The notes beneath the pieces are model-generated. The model was not told the origin of the DNA and made no database searches. It saw nothing but the letters and a program-made list of their open reading frames with translations. From CAYLZN01 sp964387935 (GTDB lineage Bacteria > Acidobacteriota > Vicinamibacteria > Vicinamibacterales > JAFNAJ01), in the NCBI GenBank assembly GCA_964387935.1, contig CAYLZN010000340.1, positions 1-6,211 of the forward strand: 6,211 nucleotides of DNA. The letters are read 5' to 3'. Of the stretch, positions 1-6,211 are shown piece after piece; position 1 is the first letter of the stretch; each line of letters starts with the position of its first letter. The position numbers were made by a program, and so were the translations under genes.

Positions 1-1117
1 CCTCGAAGATGCACGCGGCGATGACGGGCTCCATCACGTTGAGCTGCAGCTGCCCGGCCTCTGCTGCCATCGTGACCGTGAGGTCGCTGCCGATGACGCG
101 GTAGCAGACCTGGTTGACGACTTCGGGGATGACGGGATTCACCTTGCCCGGCATGATCGAGGACCCGGGCTGTTTCGCCGGCAGGTTGATCTCGCGCAGG
201 CCGCAGCGCGGACCGGAGGAGAGCAGCCGGAGATCGTTGCAGACCTTGGACAGCTTGATGGCGAGGCTCTTCATGCAGGAGGAGTAGAGCACGTAGGCTT
301 GCGTGTCCTGCGTGGCTTCGATGAGGTCGTCGGCGAGGTGCATCGGGAATCCCGTGATGCGGGCGAGGTGCTCGGTGCACTTCCCGGCGTAGCCCGCGGG
401 CGCGTTCAGTCCCGTGCCGATGGCTGTCGCTCCCATGTTGTGCTCGCTGAGCACGTGCGTCATGGCAGTGAGCGCCTTCAGTTCGCCGGCCAGCGTCTCG
501 GCGAAGGCCGCGAACTCCTGGCCCAGGGTCATCGGTACCGCGTCCTGCAGTTGCGTGCGGCCCATCTTGACGATGCTGGCGAACTCGCGCCCCTTGGTGC
601 GGAACGAGGCGATCAACTCCTCCATCGCGGCGATGAGCCGCACGTTGCCGAGCGCCATGCCGACATGCAGCGCGGTGGGATACGCGTCGTTGGTGGACTG
701 GGAGCCGTTGACGTGGTCGTGCGGGCTGCAGAACTGGTACTCACCCTTCCGGTGTCCCATCAACTCGAGCGCCCGGTTGGCGATCACCTCGTTGGCGTTC
801 ATGTTCGTCGAGGTGCCGGCGCCTCCCTGGAAGACGTCGAGTCTGAACTGGTCGTGCAGCCTGCCCTCGATGATTTCCTGGCAGGCGCCTTCGATGCCTG
901 CGAGGATGTCCTTGCTGAACTGCCCGCACTCGAAGTTGGCGCGGGCGGCCGCCAGCTTAACCATCGCCAGGGCGCGAATCAGGTCCGGGTAGAGGCGCAG
1001 CTCGATGCCGGAGATGTGGAAGTTCTCGAGGGCGCGCGCCGTCTGGACGCCGTAGTAGGCGTCCGCCGGCACCGGCTTCTCACCCAGGAGGTCGTGTTCG
1101 ATGCGCTGTTGGGACAT
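1..1117 (-). CDS. aspA: Aspartate ammonia-lyase (aspartase), 3' end cut by window edge
   Basis: Reversible, non-oxidative deamination of L-aspartate to fumarate and ammonia; a cytosolic homotetramer of the fumarase/aspartase superfamily. My translation of the minus strand from the ATG at 1117 is open for 372 codons to the left edge. E. coli AspA has 478 residues, so roughly 100 C-terminal residues are missing. Visible landmarks are GAGTSTNMNANE, the conserved SPHDHVNGSQSTND block (residues 131-144), and the superfamily signature GSSIMPGKVNP (residues 318-328). Within that signature, Ser319 corresponds to the catalytic-base serine of the mobile loop and Lys325 to the substrate-binding lysine. 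The following residues, VIPEVVNQVCYRVIGSD, then AEAGQLQLNVMEPVI, are typical of aspartase; class II fumarase usually reads TQCEA after the signature. The start is supported by AGGAG at 1127-1131 (minus strand), nine bases upstream. It is divergent from glgP. Family assignment is firm; aspartase over fumarase is very likely. Confidence 0.95.
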   Translation of the reverse strand, partial: MSQQRIEHDLLGEKPVPADAYYGVQTARALENFHISGIELRLYPDLIRALAMVKLAAARANFECGQFSKDILAGIEGACQEIIEGRLHDQFRLDVFQGGAGTSTNMNANEVIANRALELMGHRKGEYQFCSPHDHVNGSQSTNDAYPTALHVGMALGNVRLIAAMEELIASFRTKGREFASIVKMGRTQLQDAVPMTLGQEFAAFAETLAGELKALTAMTHVLSEHNMGATAIGTGLNAPAGYAGKCTEHLARITGFPMHLADDLIEATQDTQAYVLYSSCMKSLAIKLSKVCNDLRLLSSGPRCGLREINLPAKQPGSSIMPGKVNPVIPEVVNQVCYRVIGSDLTVTMAAEAGQLQLNVMEPVIAACIFE

Positions 1118-1200
1118 GGGGTTCTGCTCCTCGAGGGCCAATGGGGCGACCGGGTGGTGGGGGAGCTTCGACTGGTACACCCCTCGCAGATTGACGAAGG

Positions 1201-1215
1201 GGCACGTTCAGTGCC
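1201..1215 (-). repeat. Short perfect inverted repeat in the predicted aspA leader
   Basis: GGCAC (1201-1205) and GTGCC (1211-1215) are exact inverse complements around a 5-base centre. If the promoter at 1245-1273 is real, this lies about 24 to 38 bases into the aspA transcript. There it could be a small RNA hairpin or a downstream operator half-site pair. A 5-bp stem can arise by chance in GC-rich DNA, and no T-run follows on either strand, so it is not an intrinsic terminator. Confidence 0.3.
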
Positions 1216-1244
1216 ACTGTCGGGGCGGACGCGTCATCGCTGCA

Positions 1245-1273
1245 AATCTATGACGGCCGATGGGTTAGGTCAA
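1245..1273 (-). promoter_or_regulatory. Predicted sigma70-type promoter for aspA
   Basis: On the minus strand, TTGACC (1268-1273, five of six matches to the -35 consensus) is followed by a spacer of exactly 17 bases (1251-1267). Next comes TAGATT (1245-1250, four of six matches to the -10 consensus, including the key first T, second A and last T). Transcription would start near 1238, giving an aspA leader of about 120 nt. The spacing and the position upstream of aspA make it credible, but it is a motif match only. No equally good promoter was found on the plus strand for glgP. Confidence 0.45.
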
Positions 1274-1308
1274 CCGACCAGGACGCGCACGCGACCCGCG
1301 CCCGGTGA

Positions 1309-1344
1309 GCCCTCCGGAATAGCAGAGGGCCTCCGGCGGGGAGG
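1309..1344 (+). promoter_or_regulatory. Two overlapping potential hairpins in the glgP leader
   Basis: GCCCTC (1309-1314) can pair with GAGGGC (1325-1330) around a 10-base loop. CCTCC (1330-1334) can pair with GGAGG (1340-1344) around a 5-base loop. The two stems share base 1330, and the first-stem CCTCC (1311-1315) could also pair with GGAGG at 1340-1344, so the folds are partly exclusive. They lie 23 to 58 bases before the glgP start. A role in glgP expression is inferred only; the region is very GC-rich and chance pairing is plausible. Confidence 0.25.
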
Positions 1345-1356
1345 ATCGCGGGGGGC

Positions 1357-1363
1357 GAGGTGA
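1357..1363 (+). promoter_or_regulatory. Ribosome binding site of glgP
   Basis: GAGGTGA is a strong Shine-Dalgarno match. Its GAGG core ends six bases before the ATG at 1367. It fixes the glgP start and excludes the in-frame downstream methionines as likely starts. Confidence 0.75.
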
Positions 1364-1366
1364 GCG

Positions 1367-3865
1367 ATGGGTGAACAGTCTTCGAACCAGGCAGGCGCAG
1401 TTCACGCGGAGCCGCAGGAACGGACCGGGCTCGATGCCGCGTCGCTGAGGAAAGGCCTCACCGACCACCTGCGCTACTCGCTGGGCCGGTTGCCCGGCGT
1501 GGCCACCACGCACGACTACTACGTGGCCCTCGCCCTGGCCGTGCGGGACCGGCTCCAGCATCGCTGGGCGAGCACGGCCCGGACGTACGCCCAGCACGAG
1601 GTGCGGATCGCCTGCTACCTGTCGGCCGAGTTCCTGCTCGGGCCGCATCTGGGCAACAACCTGGTGAATCTCGGGATCGAGGACGCCACGCGAGAGGCGG
1701 TCTCCAGCCTGGGCCTCGACCTCGACGCGCTGCTGGCGGAGGAAGAGGAGCCGGGACTTGGCAATGGCGGCCTCGGCCGGCTCGCCGCCTGCTACATGGA
1801 CTCGGCCGCCACGCTGGAGCGACCGGCGATCGGCTACGGCATCCGTTACGAGTTCGGTATCTTCGACCAGGAGATCCGCGACGGCTGGCAGGTGGAGGTC
1901 ACCGACAAGTGGCTGCGGCGCGGAAACCCCTGGGAGATCGCGAAGCCGGAGATCGCCTACCACGTGAACTGGGGGGGCCACACCGAGCACTGGCAGGACG
2001 AGCAGGGGCGGTACCGGGTCCGCTGGGTCCCGTACCGCGTCGTCAAAGGCACCGCCTACGACACGCCCATCCAGGGTTATCGCGTGAACACCTGCAACAC
2101 GCTGCGACTGTGGAGCGCGGAAGCCGTCGAGTCGTTCGACTTCCAGGCGTTCAACACGGGCGACTACTACGAGGCCGTCGACGACAAGGTGCTGTCGGAG
2201 ACCATCACGAAGGTGCTGTATCCGAACGACGACCCGGAGGTCGGCAAGCGGCTCCGGCTGATGCAGCAGTACTTCTTCGTGTCCTGCTCCTTGCAGGACA
2301 TGCTGCGGTTGTGTACCGCCGCCGAGGAACCGGTCCGCAGATTCTCGAAGCACTTCGCGGTGCAGCTCAACGACACGCATCCGAGCATCGCTGTTGCCGA
2401 ACTGATGCGGCTGCTCCTGGACGAGCACCTGCTGGCCTGGGAGGACGCGTGGGACGTCACCGTCGGCACCTTCGGCTACACGAACCACACGTTGCTGCCG
2501 GAGGCCCTCGAAACCTGGCCGCTGCCGATGTTCGCCGAGCACCTGCCCCGGCACCTCGAGATCATCTACGAGATCAATCGACGCTTCCTCGATGACGTGC
2601 GGCAGCGCTTCCCGGGCGATGAGGCGCGCGTGTCGCGGATGTCCCTCATTGGCGAAGAGGGCGGCAAGCGCGTCCGCATGGCGCACCTTGCCACCGTGGG
2701 CAGTCATGCCGTCAACGGCGTGGCGGCGCTTCACACCGAGCTGCTCAAGGGCAGCGTGCTGCGGGACTTCCACGAGATGTTCCCGGAGCGCTTCAGCAAC
2801 AAGACCAACGGCGTGACGCCCCGCCGCTTCGTGGCGCTGTCGAACCCGGGGCTGCGCGAGCTGATCACGCGCACGATTGGCGACCGGTGGCTCTCGCACC
2901 TGGACGAACTGGGGCAGCTCGAGCGATTCGCGGACGACGCGGCGTTCCAGGAGGAGTGGCGGGCGGTGAAGCGGGCCAACAAGCGGCGCCTCGCCGAGTA
3001 CGTGCGTGCGGCGACCGGGGTGACGCTCGACCCGGCCTGGCTCTTCGACGTGCAGGTCAAACGGATTCACGAGTACAAGCGCCAGCATCTCGACGCGTTG
3101 TACATCGCCACGCTCTACCGGCGGCTGAAGGAGCATCCACGGGTGGACCTGCCGCCACGCGCCTTCATCTTCGGGGGCAAGGCGGCGCCCGGCTACTTCC
3201 TCGCGAAGCGCATGATCCGGTTCATCACGGCGCTGGCCGAGACCATCAACGGCGACCCGGAGGTCAACGACCGCCTGCGCGTGGTGTTCATCCCGAACTT
3301 CAACGTGCAGAACGCGCACCTCATCTACCCGGCGGCGGACCTGTCCGAGCAGATTTCGACGGCCGGCAAGGAGGCGTCGGGCACGGGCAACATGAAGTTC
3401 ATGATGAACGGGGCGCTCACCATCGGCACGCTCGACGGGGCGAATGTCGAGATCCGCGAGGAGGTCGGCGAAGAGAACTTCTTCCTCTTCGGCCTCACGG
3501 CAGGCGAAGTGGCCGAGGTGCGCCGTGGGGGCTACCGGCCGTCGGAGGTGGTGCAGGGAAGCGCCGAACTGCGGGCCGTGCTGGATCTCCTGGCGTCCGG
3601 CGCGTTCACCCGCGGTGACCGGGAGGTGCTGCGGCCGCTCGTCGACAACCTGCTCGGCACGGATCCGTTCCTGGTCCTGGCAGACTACGCCGCCTACGTG
3701 CGATGCCAGGAGCAGGTGAGTGCGGCGTGGCGGGAGCCGCAGCGCTGGACGCGGATGTCGATCCTCAACACGGCCCGATCGGGAAAGTTCTCGTCCGACC
3801 GGGCGATCGTCGAGTACTGCGACGAGATCTGGCACGTCCCTCCCGTCACCGTCAGCCTCGACTGA
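1367..3865 (+). CDS. glgP: Glycogen/alpha-glucan phosphorylase (GT35)
   Basis: A PLP-dependent cytosolic enzyme that cleaves terminal alpha-1,4-linked glucose from glycogen with inorganic phosphate, releasing glucose-1-phosphate. The 832 residues match the usual family length (E. coli GlgP has 815). Motifs in order: GLGNGGLGR (130-138), the substrate and cofactor region; NDTHPSIA (335-342) with His338; KTNGVTPRRF; VKRIHEYKRQ (564-573), where Arg566 and Lys571 correspond to the phosphate-binding Arg569 and Lys574 of rabbit muscle phosphorylase; and the PLP signature EASGTGNMKFMMN, whose Lys677 forms the Schiff base with PLP. All key residues are intact, so the enzyme should be active. The first 20 or so residues are polar and poorly conserved. 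The gene is followed after ten bases by glgX, forming a glycogen-breakdown pair. Sequence alone does not separate a preference for glycogen from one for maltodextrin (MalP); the glgX neighbour favours glycogen. Confidence 0.97.
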   Translation: MGEQSSNQAGAVHAEPQERTGLDAASLRKGLTDHLRYSLGRLPGVATTHDYYVALALAVRDRLQHRWASTARTYAQHEVRIACYLSAEFLLGPHLGNNLVNLGIEDATREAVSSLGLDLDALLAEEEEPGLGNGGLGRLAACYMDSAATLERPAIGYGIRYEFGIFDQEIRDGWQVEVTDKWLRRGNPWEIAKPEIAYHVNWGGHTEHWQDEQGRYRVRWVPYRVVKGTAYDTPIQGYRVNTCNTLRLWSAEAVESFDFQAFNTGDYYEAVDDKVLSETITKVLYPNDDPEVGKRLRLMQQYFFVSCSLQDMLRLCTAAEEPVRRFSKHFAVQLNDTHPSIAVAELMRLLLDEHLLAWEDAWDVTVGTFGYTNHTLLPEALETWPLPMFAEHLPRHLEIIYEINRRFLDDVRQRFPGDEARVSRMSLIGEEGGKRVRMAHLATVGSHAVNGVAALHTELLKGSVLRDFHEMFPERFSNKTNGVTPRRFVALSNPGLRELITRTIGDRWLSHLDELGQLERFADDAAFQEEWRAVKRANKRRLAEYVRAATGVTLDPAWLFDVQVKRIHEYKRQHLDALYIATLYRRLKEHPRVDLPPRAFIFGGKAAPGYFLAKRMIRFITALAETINGDPEVNDRLRVVFIPNFNVQNAHLIYPAADLSEQISTAGKEASGTGNMKFMMNGALTIGTLDGANVEIREEVGEENFFLFGLTAGEVAEVRRGGYRPSEVVQGSAELRAVLDLLASGAFTRGDREVLRPLVDNLLGTDPFLVLADYAAYVRCQEQVSAAWREPQRWTRMSILNTARSGKFSSDRAIVEYCDEIWHVPPVTVSLD

Positions 3866-3875
3866 GGGCGGGCCA

Positions 3876-5921
3876 ATGGTCCGGTATCCCACACGCCCCG
3901 GGACGCGGTTTCCCGCGGGCGCCACCCCGCAGCCCGAGGGCGTGAACTTCTGCGTGTTCGGGCGGCATGCCACCCGCGTCGAGCTGTTGCTCTATGCGGA
4001 CGCGGACAGCGCGGAGCCGTTCCAGATCGTCCCGCTGTCGGCCGATCAGCACCGCTCGTACTTCTTCTGGCACGTCTTCGTCGTGGGGCTCCCGCTGCGG
4101 ACCTGGTACACCTGGCGCCTCGACGGCCTGGAGATCGTGGATCCGTGGGCGCTCGCGGTCAGCGACGTGCGGTGGCGCAGGCGGGCGGTCGCGGGCGGGC
4201 CCGACGGCCCGCATGACACCATCCGCGCGGCCGTGACGGCCCCACCTCCGTTGCGGCCCGAGCCGCGGGTCCCGCGGAGCCTGGAGGGCGCCGTCATCTA
4301 CGAGCTGCACGTCGGCGGCTTCACGCAGCACCCGTCGAGCGGCGTGGCCCACCCGGGAACCTTTGCGGGACTGATCGAGAAGATCCCGTATCTGCGCGAT
4401 CTGGGGATTACCCACGTGGAGCTACTGCCCGTGATGGCCTTCGACGAGCAGAACGTGCCGCCGGCCGTGGCCGCGCGGGGTTTGCGCAACTACTGGGGAT
4501 ACAGCCCGCACAGCTTCTTCAGCCCGCATCCGCGCTACTGCCTCGAGCCTGTCCAGGGCCCGCACGAAGTCCGGGCGCTCGTGGACGCCCTGCACGAGGC
4601 CAACATCGGCGTGCTCCTCGACGTCGTCTTCAATCACACCGCAGAAGGCGGCGAGGATGGGCCCGTGATCAACTTCAAGGGCCTCGGGGGCGACACCTTC
4701 TACCACGTCGATCGCGTCGACCGGCGTCGCTTCCGCGACTACACGGGCTGCGGCAACACGGTGAACTGCAATCACCCGCTCGTCACCGCATTCATCCGTC
4801 GCAGCCTGGAGTCCTGGGCGGCGCTGGGCGTGGACGGGTTCCGCTTCGATCTGGCGAGCGTGTTCGCGCGCGATCAGTCCGGCGCCCTGATGGACGACCC
4901 GCCGTTGCCGTGGGCCATCGAATCGTCTCCATCTCTCGCGCGCATGGCGCTGATTGCCGAAGCGTGGGACGCGGGCGGCCTCTATCAGGTCGGTGCGTTT
5001 CCCGGAATGGCCTGGGCGGAATGGAATGGTCGCTACCGCGATGCCGTCCGTCGCTTCGTGCGCGGCGAGCCCGGCCTGGTCGGCGAGGTGGCGACCCGCA
5101 TCGCGGGCAGTGCGGACATGTATGCGGGCGGTGGCCGCCTGCCCTGCAACAGCATCAACTTCATCACCTGCCACGATGGCTTCACGCTGCACGATCTGGT
5201 GAGCTACGACACCAAGCACAACTGGGCGAACGGTGAGCACAACCAGGACGGGACGAATGATCATCTGAGCTGGAACTGCGGGCACGAGGGCGAGACGTCC
5301 GATCCGGCCATCCTGGCACGTCGGTCCCGCCAGGCGAAGAACATGCTGGCCATCCTGCTGCTGTCCCGCGGCGTGCCGATGCTGCTGGCGGGCGACGAGG
5401 TGCTCCGGAGCCAGGGCGGCAACAACAACGGGTGGTGCCAGGACAACCAGGTGTCCTGGTTCGACTGGACGCTCACGGAGCGGAATCACGACATGCGTCG
5501 CTTTGCTCGCGAGATGATTGCGCTCCGCCGCCGCCATCCGAGCCTGATCGCGAACCGGTTCTTCACGGGGACCCCGGCGCGCGAAGGCGGCCTGCCCGAC
5601 ATCACCTGGCACGGCGTCCGCCTCGAGGAGCCTCCCTGGCACGACCCGCACGCCCGCGTCCTGCGGTTCACGGTGGCCGCCGTCGACCCGGACGAAGAAC
5701 ATCTCCATGTCGTGCTCAACATGGCAGACGAGCCGGCGAAGGTCTTACTGCCCGCAGCCGGTGACCGTTCATGGTCACTGGCCGTGGACACGGCGCAGTC
5801 CGCTCCAGAGGACATCGTGCCCCGGGAGCAACAGAGGCCGCATGCGGCTCCCTCGTACGCCGTCACGGCACGAAGTGTGGTCGTGTTCGAAGCTCGACCG
5901 CAGGGGACCTCGATCGCGTGA
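3876..5921 (+). CDS. glgX: Glycogen debranching enzyme (GH13 isoamylase type)
   Basis: Hydrolyses alpha-1,6 branch linkages, chiefly the short stubs left by glycogen phosphorylase, releasing malto-oligosaccharides. From the ATG at 3876 it has 681 residues, close to E. coli GlgX (657). An N-terminal CBM48-like beta-sandwich (about 10-100, with GVNFCVFGRHATRVELLLY) precedes the GH13 barrel (about 140-560) and a C-terminal beta domain. Catalytic regions are complete: DVVFNHT (249-255); GFRFDLASV with nucleophile Asp325; LIAEAWD with acid/base Glu362; and CHDGFTL with His433 and transition-state stabiliser Asp434. GDE (506-508) and the NNN-GWCQDN segment are typical of isoamylase/GlgX. The open frame extends upstream to 3720 inside glgP, but the CBM48 homology begins just after 3876. 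A GAGGG Shine-Dalgarno overlapping the glgP stop (from 3864) sits about seven bases before this ATG. Translational coupling to glgP is likely. TreX-like isoamylase is an alternative name for the same activity. Confidence 0.95.
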   Translation: MVRYPTRPGTRFPAGATPQPEGVNFCVFGRHATRVELLLYADADSAEPFQIVPLSADQHRSYFFWHVFVVGLPLRTWYTWRLDGLEIVDPWALAVSDVRWRRRAVAGGPDGPHDTIRAAVTAPPPLRPEPRVPRSLEGAVIYELHVGGFTQHPSSGVAHPGTFAGLIEKIPYLRDLGITHVELLPVMAFDEQNVPPAVAARGLRNYWGYSPHSFFSPHPRYCLEPVQGPHEVRALVDALHEANIGVLLDVVFNHTAEGGEDGPVINFKGLGGDTFYHVDRVDRRRFRDYTGCGNTVNCNHPLVTAFIRRSLESWAALGVDGFRFDLASVFARDQSGALMDDPPLPWAIESSPSLARMALIAEAWDAGGLYQVGAFPGMAWAEWNGRYRDAVRRFVRGEPGLVGEVATRIAGSADMYAGGGRLPCNSINFITCHDGFTLHDLVSYDTKHNWANGEHNQDGTNDHLSWNCGHEGETSDPAILARRSRQAKNMLAILLLSRGVPMLLAGDEVLRSQGGNNNGWCQDNQVSWFDWTLTERNHDMRRFAREMIALRRRHPSLIANRFFTGTPAREGGLPDITWHGVRLEEPPWHDPHARVLRFTVAAVDPDEEHLHVVLNMADEPAKVLLPAAGDRSWSLAVDTAQSAPEDIVPREQQRPHAAPSYAVTARSVVVFEARPQGTSIA

Positions 5922-5934
5922 GGTATCATCCTTC

Positions 5935-5955
5935 GGTTCTGAAGCACAGAGAACC
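5935..5955 (+). repeat. Inverted repeat in the spacer before the exported-protein gene
   Basis: GGTTCT (5935-5940) and AGAACC (5950-5955) are a perfect 6-bp inverted repeat around a 9-base centre. The repeat ends one base before the AAGGAGG ribosome binding site. It could be a 5' leader hairpin affecting access to that site, or a dyad operator. There is no T-run, so it is not a rho-independent terminator for glgX. A TATCAT at 5924-5929 resembles a -10 box, but I see no matching -35, so a promoter here is unproven and readthrough from glgX remains possible. Confidence 0.35.
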
Positions 5956-5956
5956 C

Positions 5957-5963
5957 AAGGAGG
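5957..5963 (+). promoter_or_regulatory. Near-perfect ribosome binding site deciding a GTG start
   Basis: AAGGAGG lies seven bases before GTG at 5971. It is the strongest Shine-Dalgarno sequence in the window. It establishes the GTG start of the following gene, which lacks an ATG at the equivalent position. Confidence 0.85.
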
Positions 5964-5970
5964 CATTCAA

Positions 5971-6211
5971 GTGAAGCATTCAACGCTGTCCGCACTCATC
6001 GTCGTCGCACTCGTTCTGGGAGGTGGCGTTGCCTTCGCCCAGGCCACGCAGGCGCCGGCCACCCCGGAACAGGTCCTCGAGCAGCTCCGCAAGGACGCCC
6101 GTACGGAAGCCAACGCGATCATCGGGAGCTACATGAAGTTCTCGAGCGACGAGGCGGCCAAGTTCTGGCCGCTCTACAAGCCCTATGAGGAGCGGCGCAA
6201 GGCACTCATCG
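5971..6211 (+). CDS. Exported small helical protein of unknown function, 3' end cut by window edge
   Basis: Eighty codons are visible from the GTG at 5971, with no stop before the right edge. The N-terminus is a clear Sec signal peptide: Lys2 and His3, a hydrophobic core (about residues 6-20), and a probable signal peptidase I site after AFA (cleavage between Ala23 and Gln24). An Ala/Pro/Thr-rich linker follows (24-32), then a charged, probably helical segment that includes EQVLEQLRKDARTEANAII. After it comes SSDEAAKFWPLYKPYEERR, with an FWPLY motif at 65-69. The pattern of residues advancing through a helix to FWPxY recalls small periplasmic hypothetical proteins, loosely like the Spy/CpxP style of helical periplasmic proteins. 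I cannot assign it to a named family. The product should act in the periplasm or outside the cell, so a direct role in cytosolic glycogen breakdown is unlikely. The gene starts 49 bases after glgX on the same strand. Confidence 0.85.
   Translation, partial: MKHSTLSALIVVALVLGGGVAFAQATQAPATPEQVLEQLRKDARTEANAIIGSYMKFSSDEAAKFWPLYKPYEERRKALI

Noticed and set aside
1143..1163. G-quadruplex in the aspA/glgP spacer
   Set aside because: There are only three runs of three or more G (1143-1146, 1152-1154, 1159-1163) within a usable distance; a fourth well-placed run is missing.
1191..1219. Plus-strand promoter for glgP starting with TTGACG at 1191
   Set aside because: At spacings of 16 to 18 bases no hexamer resembles TATAAT; the best candidates match two positions or fewer.
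299..1363. 354-codon plus-strand open frame as a real gene
   Set aside because: It is codon-register antisense to aspA, which carries the GSSIMPGKVNP signature and extended aspartase similarity. The part beyond 1117 only crosses non-coding DNA up to the glgP ribosome binding site.
3720..3875. N-terminal extension of glgX starting inside glgP
   Set aside because: These 52 codons overlap the conserved C-terminus of glgP, encode a Ser/Arg-rich low-complexity stretch, and precede a well-placed Shine-Dalgarno plus ATG at 3876 where family similarity begins.
1265..3973. 902-codon minus-strand open frame as a real gene
   Set aside because: It is in codon register with glgP, whose full set of catalytic motifs proves the plus strand is coding. 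Its translation is Arg/Val/His-rich, low in Lys and without recognisable domains, as expected for the reverse complement of a high-GC gene.
4422..5708. 428-codon minus-strand open frame as a real gene
   Set aside because: It lies codon-on-codon opposite glgX, including its four GH13 catalytic regions; its translation shows no domain.
5922..5970. Intrinsic terminator after glgX
   Set aside because: The 6-bp dyad is short and is followed by the AAGGAGG ribosome binding site rather than a T-run.

Overview
This is a high-GC bacterial window. G or C dominates third codon positions, and start sites carry clear Shine-Dalgarno sequences. It holds ordinary central carbon and storage metabolism genes, with no mobile element, CRISPR array, tRNA or rRNA that I can see. 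The lineage cannot be fixed from the sequence. The base composition and the small secreted helical protein with an FWPLY motif would fit Acidobacteriota or another high-GC Gram-negative group, but this is a weak inference.

Layout: (1) Positions 1-1117, minus strand, hold the first 372 codons of an aspartate ammonia-lyase (aspA); its C-terminus lies beyond the left edge. (2) Positions 1118-1366 are a divergent intergenic region. It contains a sigma70-like promoter reading towards aspA, a small palindrome in the predicted aspA leader, and GC-rich hairpins in the glgP leader. (3) Positions 1367-3865, plus strand, hold a complete glycogen phosphorylase (glgP, 832 aa). (4) Positions 3876-5921, plus strand, hold a complete GH13 glycogen debranching enzyme (glgX, 681 aa), ten bases after the glgP stop. 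(5) Positions 5922-5970 are a short spacer with a 6-bp inverted repeat next to a near-perfect ribosome binding site. (6) From 5971 to the right edge is the start of a small exported protein of unknown function.

How the genes work together: GlgP removes glucose from the outer chains of glycogen as glucose-1-phosphate and stalls a few residues before each branch point. GlgX hydrolyses the alpha-1,6 linkages of the shortened branches so that GlgP can continue. The two genes are packed as a translationally coupled pair, a glycogen-breakdown operon with no synthesis genes in view. AspA (aspartate to fumarate plus ammonia) is divergently transcribed and has no obvious link beyond shared regulatory DNA. 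The long antisense open frames over all three enzymes (up to 902 codons) are codon-register shadows. I did not find a convincing new biological system here; the findings are modest regulatory and organisational observations.
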